Of a DNA stretch of 64,000 bases, positions 22,327 to 31,723 are shown piece after piece. Source of the DNA: Rosa chinensis. Lineage: Eukaryota; Streptophyta; Magnoliopsida; Rosales; Rosaceae. Position 1 is the stretch's first letter, and every line of letters begins with the position of its first letter. The stretch spans positions 186,001-250,000 of the forward strand of contig NW_020126816.1 of the NCBI RefSeq assembly GCF_002994745.2. Reading direction: 5' to 3'. The translations under genes were made by a program, and so were the position numbers. The notes under the pieces were generated by a model. That model was not told the origin of the DNA. It searched no databases and was given only the letters and a program-made list of their open reading frames with translations.

Positions 22327-23892
22327 TCAGTTGGTGGAACCTTCAAAGCCTCCCTTTGGGTTTGGAATTGTGTTGCTCGGAAGCTTACCACTCTCATGAA
22401 ACTTGGTCATGAAGTCCACCACTTGTCCCATTTGCTTCTTGAGCTCTGCAATGTCCTTGGCATTGGTCTGTTGTCCTTGAAGCAAAGTCTGTGTGGCACT
22501 AGTCAATGCCTGAGTAGAATTAGTCAATGCCTCTATCGTCTTATCATAGTGAGAATTGGGATTCCCTACATTGTGTTGAGGAGGCATGTAAGGTCTTTGA
22601 TAGGGAGGTCCTTGAGGACGTTGGAAACTGCCACCAAGAGGGTTCTGAACATTTTCATTGTTGGTCCACTTGAAGTTGGGGTGGTCCCTCCATCCAGGGT
22701 TATAGGTATTCGAATATGGATCATACCTTGGACGTGGGGGACCCCCTTGGTTCCCTTGATAGCCTCCTATAGCATTCACAGACTCCCAACCACCATTCTC
22801 ACTCAGTTGAGGACATTGATCCGTAGGATGTCCTTGAGTAAAGCATACCCCACAAGCAGAGGGTCCTCCATGGCCTTGAGTAGTCGCCACCTTGTTCACA
22901 AGAAGGGTGAGTTTGCTCAATTGATCCGCAATGGCAGGACTAGTGCTCACCTCATTTACCCTACGAGTGGGTTGTCTCACACCCTCATACTGTTGGGAGT
23001 TTAGGGCACGATTAGCTATAAGTTCCCTCCCAACCGCAGGTGACTTATCCACAAAAGCTCCACCAGCTGCAGCATCCAACATTTGCCTTTCCAAGGGTAA
23101 GAGTCCTTCATAGAAACATGTGAGTAGGGTCTCATCCTTCATCTGATGTTGAGGACATTGTGCAAGTAAGGAATTGAACCTCTCATAGTAAGCAGCATAG
23201 GACTCATCATGGGCTTGCTCTATTCCACTGAGCTTCTTTCTAAGTGTGATGACCTTAGAAGCTGGGAAGTATTTTTCCAAGAAGGCCTTTCTCATTGTTT
23301 CCCATGATGTGATACGACCTGCAGGAAGCTCATATAGCCAATCCTTGGCTCTATCAGCTAGAGAGAATGGAAATGCTCTCATCTTAAGAAGGTTTTCATC
23401 CGCCCCTTGTGGTTGCATGTTTGCACAAACAGATTGGAATTCTCGAACATGCTTGTTAGCGTCCTCCATATTAAGTCCATGGAAGATAGGGAGCTTGTGC
23501 AACAAACCACTCTTTAGCTCAAACTCTGCTTGTCTTCCAGCTGCAGGGGGAGGGTATACTATGCCTGTAGGGGGTCCTCCTTCAACAGTTGCGGTGGAGA
23601 GTTCCCTAATAGATGCCATTCTCTCTTCTTCGACTTCTTCAGGTGGTGGTGAAGGTGGTGGTGTAGAGTTGGACGAAATCACAGGTGAAGGTGAACGTGA
23701 AGGAGGAGATGGACTTGGTGTAGGTGATGTAGACTCCTCAGAAAAGTAAGTCCGCTTCCCTTGCTCGTTAAATGTGTACTCTTTGTATGTTGAAGGAGAA
23801 GGGCTTGTGAACTCAAGGAGTGAAGGACCCTTCAAACGAGCGAGCCTTGCTTCAATTTCCTTTAGTGTAGAGGGTCTAAAAGGCTCGGTCAT
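22327..23892 (-). CDS. gag: Gag capsid/nucleocapsid polyprotein (Ty3/gypsy, Athila/Tat-like)
   Basis: 521 residues from the ATG at 23892; structural protein that forms the virus-like particle and packages element RNA in the cytoplasm. Residues 52-85 are a Pro/Ser-rich stretch. Residues ~131-300 fit the Retrotrans_gag capsid domain, with core KDWLYELPAG near 183-192 and FLEKYFP near 204-210. Residues 347-360 are a CCHC zinc knuckle, C-x2-C-x4-H-x4-C (Cys347, Cys350, His355, Cys360). A Gly/Asn/Pro/Gln-rich segment (365-445) and a helical tail follow. The frame stops about where protease would begin in a complete element, so this is gag only. The protein is identical to that of E8, which argues for recent activity or selection. 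It starts after a 1.77-kb leader. Confidence 0.95.
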   Translation of the reverse strand: MTEPFRPSTLKEIEARLARLKGPSLLEFTSPSPSTYKEYTFNEQGKRTYFSEESTSPTPSPSPPSRSPSPVISSNSTPPPSPPPEEVEEERMASIRELSTATVEGGPPTGIVYPPPAAGRQAEFELKSGLLHKLPIFHGLNMEDANKHVREFQSVCANMQPQGADENLLKMRAFPFSLADRAKDWLYELPAGRITSWETMRKAFLEKYFPASKVITLRKKLSGIEQAHDESYAAYYERFNSLLAQCPQHQMKDETLLTCFYEGLLPLERQMLDAAAGGAFVDKSPAVGRELIANRALNSQQYEGVRQPTRRVNEVSTSPAIADQLSKLTLLVNKVATTQGHGGPSACGVCFTQGHPTDQCPQLSENGGWESVNAIGGYQGNQGGPPRPRYDPYSNTYNPGWRDHPNFKWTNNENVQNPLGGSFQRPQGPPYQRPYMPPQHNVGNPNSHYDKTIEALTNSTQALTSATQTLLQGQQTNAKDIAELKKQMGQVVDFMTKFHESGKLPSNTIPNPKGGFEGSTN

Positions 23893-25535
23893 TCATAGGA
23901 ATCCTGAACATCATCAAAATTCAAAGAAGTTAGCAAAGTATAACGTGAGTTAGTTACAAATTAGTGATTTATACATCAACTTTACTATTCACGAGTTACT
24001 ATTCACAAGTTCCTATTCACGAATTTACTATTTATGATTTACACAAGTATAAATAGAGTATAAATTACAAACTATCCACAATCTTTTCACAAATAAACCA
24101 CGTAAGAAGTTTTATACAAGTATAAAATGTACAAAACAACACAATTTACAAGTGGAGGTTATGTTCAAGTATCTTCTTATCTTTACAAAATAAAGTTAAT
24201 ATCTCAATTGATTACAAGTTGTAAGTCGAGCCCAATAGAAACCACTACTATTGGTAAGATACGATCTAGGGATAGTCGCCTAGACATAAGTCACTTTCCT
24301 TTGTTTCAGAAGGCTAGATGGCCAGATTAAGAGGTAAGTGAGAGGGAGGACTCATTTTGGTGACACTACGGAGGCTACTCCCTCATTGAGGTTTATGCCC
24401 CTATTGGCTACTCCCACATTGTGGTTTACGCACGGTCTATAGTATCTCTGAGATCCAATTGAACCCATCACCCAGGGTCTCAACCTAAGACACCACCTAT
24501 ATGCCCCTTACTCAGCTTGAAAAGAACTCATGTGTTAGACAGTTCTCCAAATGTTAATAAAAGCCGCCCTCAACCTCATAAGACCTCAGAAAGGCACTAA
24601 TGAAGGGTTAAGGCCAATATTAACAAAAGGGCCCTTATCTACTCATACGAATTTACACACTTATAATAAATCAAGAATTTAACAATATTTATAATTAATT
24701 CTTTACATTTCCTTTGTTTAACAAGATTAGACACCATTTACACAAAACTTTCACACAAACCAACAAAACGTCACTATTCACATCTAATTATCTTCTTTTT
24801 TTTTTTTTTTTTTTTTTTCTTTTTTTTCTTTTTTTTTTTTTTTACGAAATTAAGTAAAATTACTTCTATTCTTTCCTTTTCTTTACAATTATTTTCAACA
24901 CTTAGGTACGGGAACAGGGAGTCTCGATGTGCAATGGGGCTGAAACAGCTACCCTTTTCAAGACTATGTTTAATCCAATATACCTTAGGTGCATCACAAC
25001 ATTTTCTTTTGTTATAAATACCATTGATTTCGAATTAAATTCCAAGCGGTAAATCAAGTGGACGTGCGGCCCAAGTATAATCGTCAAGACACTAAGTCTC
25101 TCCTACATCCTTTGGGCAACCTTACTGAAATGGCCAGGTAGGGGAGGGCGACCACGAGAGGTAGAATCCATTTTGGCATGAGCTACTCCCACATTGTGGT
25201 TTAGGCTCATTTGCACGCACTTCTGGATTCAAGAACCAGTCATGAGCGTTGTCCCCTTCCTAGACACCATCCCACATAGGCTATACTTACTTGGATATAA
25301 AAGGTCCTAAGTGTGAAGACAGTTCAATGAATGTTAATAAAGGCCGCCCTCAACCTTAAGGGACCTGGACTAGGTACCAATAAGGGGTTTAGGCCAATAT
25401 TAATAAACACGACTTCACCTATTCCTTCTTTAATTTACAACTCACAATTAAAATTCGTATTCAACAATATAAATAATCAACCTAAGTAATTAATCTACTA
25501 ATTTTCGACAATTATCAACAAAATAATTAACAAGT

Positions 25536-25537
<2 letters not shown>

Positions 25538-25578
<41 letters not shown>
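25538..25578. repeat. Poly-T tract, 41 nt
   Basis: An uninterrupted T-run in the E3 leader. The same position in E8 has 25 T (48013-48037). Length variation is typical of homopolymers and may include sequencing error. Confidence 0.8.
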
Positions 25579-25634
25579 CGGTCACAATATAAACAAAACA
25601 CATATTATTCACAATATGACAAATGATTTTTCAA

Positions 25635-25652
25635 TCCCCGGCAACTGCGCCA
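25635..25652 (-). other. E3 primer-binding site, one mismatch
   Basis: The tRNA-Asp PBS with T instead of G at 25646, which breaks one pair in the GGCGCC part of the primer duplex. All other copies in the window have the consensus. A mutation after insertion is the simplest reading. Confidence 0.88.
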
Positions 25653-25657
25653 AAAAT

Positions 25658-27975
25658 TGATGCGGCTAAAAGCAAGCGCATAATTTAACCCTAAAAATAT
25701 CATAGTAGTATAAGCAAGTAGGGATCGTTCTATTCCGGGGATTGAGGGTACACCTGTCATTATCAAACAATTAAACAATTAAAATTAAAACAAAGTATAA
25801 TATTTACAAAAATAAAACAAAATATATACATATTTACGAAAAAGGGGGGATTTTTGATTTTGGTTTTCTATTTTCGAAAATAAAAGCTAACTAAATAATT
25901 AAAAACGCAAAAACATAAAAATATAAATGGAATGTAAGAACAAAGATCAAAGTCGAAACTCATGATTAAAATTGATTCAAGTTCATCATTGTTCATCATA
26001 GTCATGCAAGAGGAGTTGATCATGTGAAACGTTCAAAAGCAAACAATTTCCCATATTTTACTTTCAATGCTAATTAACCTAAGCGAAAGCACCTAGATTA
26101 ATCCTATCAAACATGCAATCAAACCCTAGAAAGCTAGTCAATCATGTCATGTTTAACGCATTAAGCACCTAGAAAGGCTATCAACTCAAATGTGCAACTT
26201 AGTATGAAAAAGTCCACCTAATTGCAATCTTCTTTGATTAAATTCGGTTTTTGTACAAAACCTTTACTACTTATCGATCCAAGAACACAAAACCAAAAAG
26301 TTGATTCATGTTCTTAAATTCGTAGCACCAATTATATCAAAACCCTAAGTGTTTGCAACCACATAAGATTAAAATACAAAAGTTATCTATCATGCAAATT
26401 TAATCAAACACTCACACAAAAGCAACCATAAATCGCAATATATGAATCTGAAAATTAACAATTCATCATAAAATTTCAGAAAACAATACTTGTTCATACA
26501 TATGTGTCAACTAAGGCAAAACCAACGAAAATACAAAGCAAAGGTACAAGGAGAATCGGATTACACCGTGATGAAGATGAGATGAATGAAGTGATGATGT
26601 GGTCTCTTGAATTTCGAAAGCAATCTTCAAGGTGGAGGGTGGATGGTGTGCACGGCTTGTCTTCTTCTTCCTTGGCCTTGCTTGCACTTCGTGGTTGCCC
26701 TAGAGGATGGAGAGGAGCACGGCCAGTCTAAAGAGTTTTCTGAATTATTTTCTCAAGGTGTAAACGTAAAGAATGGAACTTGGAACTCCAAAACGTTGAG
26801 AAGAGGGGAGGTTATATAGGGGACGGCCAACTTGCTCTCCAAGCCGTGTAAACCTTATGGAATTAATCTGAAAATTCCACATAATTTCCTCCAATAATAT
26901 CTTGCCAAATAAGCCCTATGAGGTGGTTCAACCAATCACAAAATTCCATTTAATTCCCTAAATAATCTTGCCGAAATTCCCTTGATATAATTCTGATTTT
27001 TGTAGTTCAATTCGGCCAAACTTCCTTTAGGGAATTAAGGAATGTATCTAGACTTCTTTTGAGCTTTTCTTGGTCTCCACCTTTTTCTCTTTCCTTTTAT
27101 TTCTCCCTTGAATATCTCCTTGCCGAATTCTCTAGGGTTTTCTTTTAATTCACACGGCAACTTCCTTCTTTTCCTCTTGGCTTGGACGGCAAAAGATATT
27201 CTAGGGTTTATCTCTTGATGAATTTCCATAAAAATAGCCCTAGAAAATCTCCCTAGAAAATCTCCTTTTAATTTCTGATTTTCCACGTCATTTTCCTTGT
27301 TTCTCTCTTCATTTTGGACGGCAAACATCTCTAGGGTTTCTTCATTGCGTCACAAACCCTAATTGCATGGGCTTTGTGGGCTTTTGATCCATTTGCCGAA
27401 AATCCAACAAGTCTTGAGAGTTCTTGGGCCTCCATGCGCCACCTTTGTGCCATGTCATCATCTAGAGTCTTCAAGAAGCTTCTCTCCTGCCATGTCACTT
27501 CATTAATTCGATCTCCATTCATGGTTGGCTCAAGAGTCTTGTTTTGGCAAGCTTTCCTTTTCTGGACAGGGTTTCCTGGTTGGACCAGGAAAGCTTCATT
27601 TCTTCATTTCTGCTCATTTGTGCTTCCCTTTGTACTTCATCTTGTCTCCCTCCAACGTTGGCTAGCTTCTCTCTCCATTTGTGAGCTCGTTTCAGCTCAT
27701 TTGTGACAAGGACCTGAAAATAGAAACTAGTAAGAAAAATAGAAACTTTCCTAAAATGAAAAGTGGGAAACTTTCTAAAAATGAAAAATAGAAACTACTA
27801 AAAATGGAAACTTACTAAAAATGATAAATAAAAACTACAAAAATAGAAACTTTCTACAAATAGGAACTTTCCCAATCAAAGAATGGAAACTTTCCTAAAC
27901 AGGGTTTTATTAAGGAAATAACGCAGAAAATGCAGGGAAAAGCAAGTAAAACGTCGCATTAAAATGCTCCTATCA
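25658..27975 (-). repeat. E3 5' LTR
   Basis: 2318 bp, adjacent to the PBS and nearly identical to 18023-20340, including the U5 end. Confidence 0.95.
26812..26819 (-). promoter_or_regulatory. TATA box of E3 5' LTR
   Basis: CTATATAA in element sense; the presumed start region for the gag transcript of E3. Confidence 0.65.
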
Positions 27976-28811
27976 ATTATCTCTTGGCCAAATTCCCTAG
28001 GGTTTGCACGGCATTCCCTTGTTTTCCTCTTGGCTTGGACGGCTAGGAGTCTTCTAGGGTTTATCTCTTGATTTATTTCCATAAAAATAGCCCTAGAAAA
28101 TCTCCCTAGAAAATCTCCTTTTAATTTCTGATTTTCCACGTCACCTCCTTGTTTCTCTCTTGCAAATTCACGGAAAAACATCTTTAGGGCTAGGGTTTGC
28201 GTCACAAACCCTAGTTCCATGGGCTCTTGTGGGCTTTTATCCAATTAGCCGAAAATCCAACAAGTCTTGAGAGTTTTTGGGCCTCCATGCGTCACCTCTA
28301 TGCCATGTCATCATCTAGAGTCTTCAAGAAGCTTCTCTCATGCCATGTCACTTCATTAATTCGATCTCCATTCATGGTTGGCTCAAGAGTCTTGTTTTGG
28401 CAAGCTTTCCTTTTCTGGACAGGGTTTCCTGGTTGGACCCGGAAAACTTCTTTTCTTCATTTCTGCTCATTTGTGCTTCCCTTTGTACTTCATCTTGTCT
28501 CCCTCCAACGTTGGCTAGCTTCTCTCTCCATTTGTGAGCTCGTTTCAGCTCATTTGTGACAAGGACCTGAAAATAGAAACTAGTAAGAAAAATAGAAACT
28601 TTCCTAAAATGAAAAATGGCAACTTTCCTAAACTGAAAATGGGAAACTTTCTAAAATGAAAAATAGAAACTACTGAAAATGGAAACTTACTACAAATAGG
28701 AACTTTCCCAATCAAAGAATGGAAACTTTCCTAAACAGGGTTTTATTAAGGAAATAACGCAGAAAATGCAGGGAAAAGCAAGTAAAACGTCGCATTAAAA
28801 TGCTCCTATCA
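27976..28811 (-). repeat. E0 5' LTR, right fragment (type C)
   Basis: The LTR resumes after E3 with ATTATCTCTTGG and ends CTCCTATCA at 28811. It holds U3 sequence with telo-box words and the palindrome array. Confidence 0.92.
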
Positions 28812-29235
28812 GAACACAAAAAGCTCTGAAAGGAGTCTAGGTTCATCCCCCTTTATTCTCTAAATATATTGTTGCCGAAATTGGTGTATAAAATCAGAAA
28901 TTATCTACATATTTCGGCAAGAATTATTTAGGGAATTAATATTGGAATTTTGTGATTGGTTGAACCACCTCATAGGGCTTATGTGGCAAGAAACCATTGG
29001 AGGAAATTATGTGGAGGAAGCAAGCACATGCCGTGAGTTTCTCTAGGGTTTTAGACGGCTTGGAAACAAAGGAGGCCGTGCTCCTATATATTCTTCCCCT
29101 TTCTCAACGTCAAGGAGTTCCTAGTTCCCACTTTTACGTTTACACTTTGAAATAAATCAGAAAAACTCTCTCTAGCTAGCCGTGCTCTTCTCCATCCTCT
29201 AGGGCAACCACGAAGTTCAAGCAAGGCCAAGGAAG
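28812..29235 (+). repeat. Plus-strand LTR fragment, oldest layer seen
   Basis: A 424-bp middle piece of a type C-like LTR in plus orientation. It is recognisable as the reverse complement of 17500-17925 and of about 30216-30650. E0 truncates it on the left and L4 on the right. Its TATA (CTATATATT, near 29091) faces right. The remainder should lie outside the window, with duplicated GAACA and GGAAG at the breaks. Confidence 0.85.
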
Positions 29236-31534
29236 TGGTGTCACTTTTGTTGACCGACCAATTTAACCCTGAAATGTCATTAGTAGTATAAAGTAAATAG
29301 GGATCGTTCTATTCCGGGGATTGAGGGTACACCTGTCAATGTAGGACAAACAAACAATTAAAATTAAAACAAAGTATAATATTTACACAAAATAGACATA
29401 TTTACGAAAAGGGGGGGAAATATTTTTGATTTTGGTTTTCGAAAATTAAACTAAGTTAAGAAAATAATTAAAATGCGAAAACATAAAAATACAAATGGGA
29501 TGCAAGAACAAAGATCAAACCGAAATATATAATTAAAATCAATTCAAATTCATCATTGTTCATCATAGTCATGCAAGAGGAGTTGATCATGTGAAATGTT
29601 AAAAGCAAACAATTCCCCATATTTTACTTTCAATGCTAATTAATCTACGTGAAAGCACATAGACTAATCCTATCAAACATGCATTCAAGCCCTAGAAAGC
29701 TAGTCAATCATACATGTTTAATGCAATAAGCACCTAGAAAGGCTATCAACTCAAATGTGCAACTTAGTATGGAAAAGTCCACCTAATTGCAATCTTCTTT
29801 GATTAAATTCGGTTTTTGTACAAAACCTTTACTACTTATTGATTCAAGAACACAAAACCAAAAAGTTGATCCATGTTCTCAAATTCGTAGCAACATTCAC
29901 ATAAAAACCCTAAATGTTTCGAACCATTCAAGATTATCATACAAAAGATTTCTATCATGCAAATTTAATCAAACACTCACACAAAAGCAACCATAAATCA
30001 CAATATATGAATCTGAAAATTAACAATTAATCATAAAATTTTAGAAATCAATATTTGTTCAAACAATTGTGTCAACTAAGGCATAACCAACGAAAATTAC
30101 AAAGCAAAGGTTACAAGGAGAATCGGATTACACCGTGATGAGGATGAGATGAATGAAGTGATGAATGGTCTCTTGAATTTCGAAAGCAATCTTCAAGGAT
30201 GGTGATGGATGATGTGCACGGCTTGTCTTCTTCTTCCTTGGCCTTGCTTGAACTTCGTGGTTGCCCTAGAGGATGGAGATGAACACGGCTAGGCTAGAGA
30301 GAGTTTCTGATTTTTTTCTTCAAAGTCTAAAACGTAAAAAGTGGGGACTCCTTGACGTTGAGAATGTGTGAGTATATATAGGGGACGGCCCCTAGGTGTC
30401 CAAGCCGTCCAAAACCCTAGAGAAGTTCACGGCATGTGCTTGCTTCCTCCACATAATTTCCTCCAATGAATTCTTGCCACATAAGCCCTATGAGGTGGTT
30501 CAACCAATCACAAAATTCCATTTAATTCCCTAGAAATATTGCCGAAATTCCTTGAGATTATTTCTGATTTTTCTTGTTTAATTTCGGCCAAACTTCCTTT
30601 AGGAATTCTAGGGATGAATCTAGACTTCTTTTGAGCTTTTCTTGGTCTCCACCTTTTTCTCTTTCCTTTTATTTCTCCCTTGAATATCTCCTTGCCGAAT
30701 TCTCTAGGGTTTCTTCTTTAATTCACGGCAATTCCTTCTTTTCCTTTTGGAATTCCACGGCAATAATATCTCTAGGGTTTATCTCCAAGTATTTTCTTTC
30801 CATAAAAATAGCCCTAGAAAATCTCCCTAGAAAATCTCTTCTTATTTTCTGATTTTTAACGCCAACTTCCTTGTTTCTCTCTTGCTTTGGACGGCAAATT
30901 CTCCCCTAGGGTTTATTCATGCGTCATAAACCCTACTTGCATGGGCTTAATGGGCCTTTGATCCATTTGCCGAAAATCCACTTCATTCTTGAGAGTTCTT
31001 GGGCCTTGTTGCTTCAACTTCAAGCCTTGTCACCTTCCAACGTCATAACACTTCATTTTTCCATTTCTTTTTCATGATAACGTTGGAAACTTCATAGGTA
31101 AGCTTTCCTCCTTTTCGCAGGGTTTCCTGGTTGGACCAGGAAAACTTCTTTTCTTCATTTCTGCTCATTTCTGTGGCCCATTGTTCTTCATTTTTACTCT
31201 CCTTGACTTTCGCAAGCTCCTCTTTCCATTTGTGAGTTCATTTCCACTTTTTAGCTCGGAGGTCCTGAAAATAGAAACTAATAAGAAAAATAGAAACTTT
31301 CCTAAAATGAAAAATGGCAACTTTCCTAAACTGAAAATGGGAAACTTTCTAAAAATGAAAAATAGAAACTTCCGAAAATGGAAACTTACTAAAAATGATA
31401 AATAGAAACTACAAAAATAGAAACTTTCTACAAATAGGAACTTTCCCAATCAAAGAATGGAAACTTTCCTAAACAGAGTTTTATTAAGAAAATAACGCAG
31501 AAAGTACAGGGAAATGCAGTTAAAACGTCGCATT
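29236..31534 (-). repeat. L4: type C LTR interrupted by L5
   Basis: Starts TGGTGTCAC and runs 2299 bp to ...CGTCGCATT, about 15 bp short of the normal LTR end, where L5 inserted. The missing GCATT plus AAAATGCTCCTATCA should resume right of the window. It landed in the plus LTR fragment at GGAAG (29231-29235). I cannot tell whether it is solo or part of a full element. Confidence 0.88.
30373..30381 (-). promoter_or_regulatory. TATA box of L4
   Basis: CTATATATA in element sense, next to the GGCCGTCCC block. Confidence 0.6.
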
Positions 31535-31723
31535 TGGTGTCGCTTTTGTTGAGCGACCAATTTAACCCTGAAATGTCATTAGTAGTATAAAGTAAATAGG
31601 GATCGTTCTATTCCGGGGATTGAGGGTACACCTGTCATTGTCAAACAAATAAACAATTAAAATTAAAACAAAGTATAATATTTACAAAAATATAACAAAA
31701 TATATACATATTTACGAAAAAGG
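31535..31723 (-). repeat. L5: type C LTR, left fragment
   Basis: The first 189 bp of a type C LTR (TGGTGTCGCTTTTG), inserted in L4 with putative TSD GCATT (31530-31534) and interrupted by E6 at 31723. It resumes at 62240. Confidence 0.88.

Larger units (their letters stand above)
23893..25657 (-). other. E3 leader (noncoding)
   Basis: A 1765-bp leader between PBS and gag with two diverged copies of the structured module (about 24220-24640 and 25040-25430). Hairpins seen: CCAATAG/CTATTGG (24232-24254), CCTC-ATT-GAGG (24381-24391), CCAC-ATT-GTGG (24414-24424) and CCAC-ATT-GTGG (25189-25199). T-rich tracts lie at about 24796-24843 and 25538-25578. No ORF is supported. Confidence 0.8.
18023..27975 (-). 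mobile_element. E3: gag-only LTR retrotransposon (TR-GAG type)
   Basis: A complete minus-strand element of 9953 bp, with 2318-bp LTRs at 18023-20340 and 25658-27975 and TSD ATTAT at 18018-18022 and 27976-27980. It encodes an intact Gag but has no protease, reverse transcriptase, RNase H or integrase: the sequence after gag goes straight to the GGGAGGCAACCC block and a 2-kb noncoding tail. This matches the TR-GAG class described in plants. LTRs differ at one noticed base (T at 19089, C at 26724), so it is young. E8 is a near-identical sister copy. Its PBS carries one substitution at 25646. Confidence 0.95.
8202..28811 (-). mobile_element. E0: partial LTR retrotransposon, heavily interrupted
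   Basis: The 5' portion of a minus-strand element. It consists of a gag start (8202-8270), a leader (8271-9601, resuming at 16075-16487), a PBS (16465-16482) and a 5' LTR (16488-18022, resuming at 27976-28811). The rest lies beyond the left edge. Element A and E3 are nested within this span, and LTR A' cuts its gag. It inserted into an older plus-oriented LTR; the expected TSD is GAACA (28812-28816). Whether it carried pol cannot be seen. Confidence 0.85.

Noticed and set aside
22282..23004. 240-residue plus-strand ORF opposite gag (also at 44755-45477)
   Set aside because: It is antisense to the Gag frame, with no recognisable domain; its openness follows from gag codon composition.
23246..23749. 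167-residue plus-strand ORF opposite gag (also 45719-46222)
   Set aside because: Antisense shadow of the Pro/Ser-rich and capsid-coding parts of gag.
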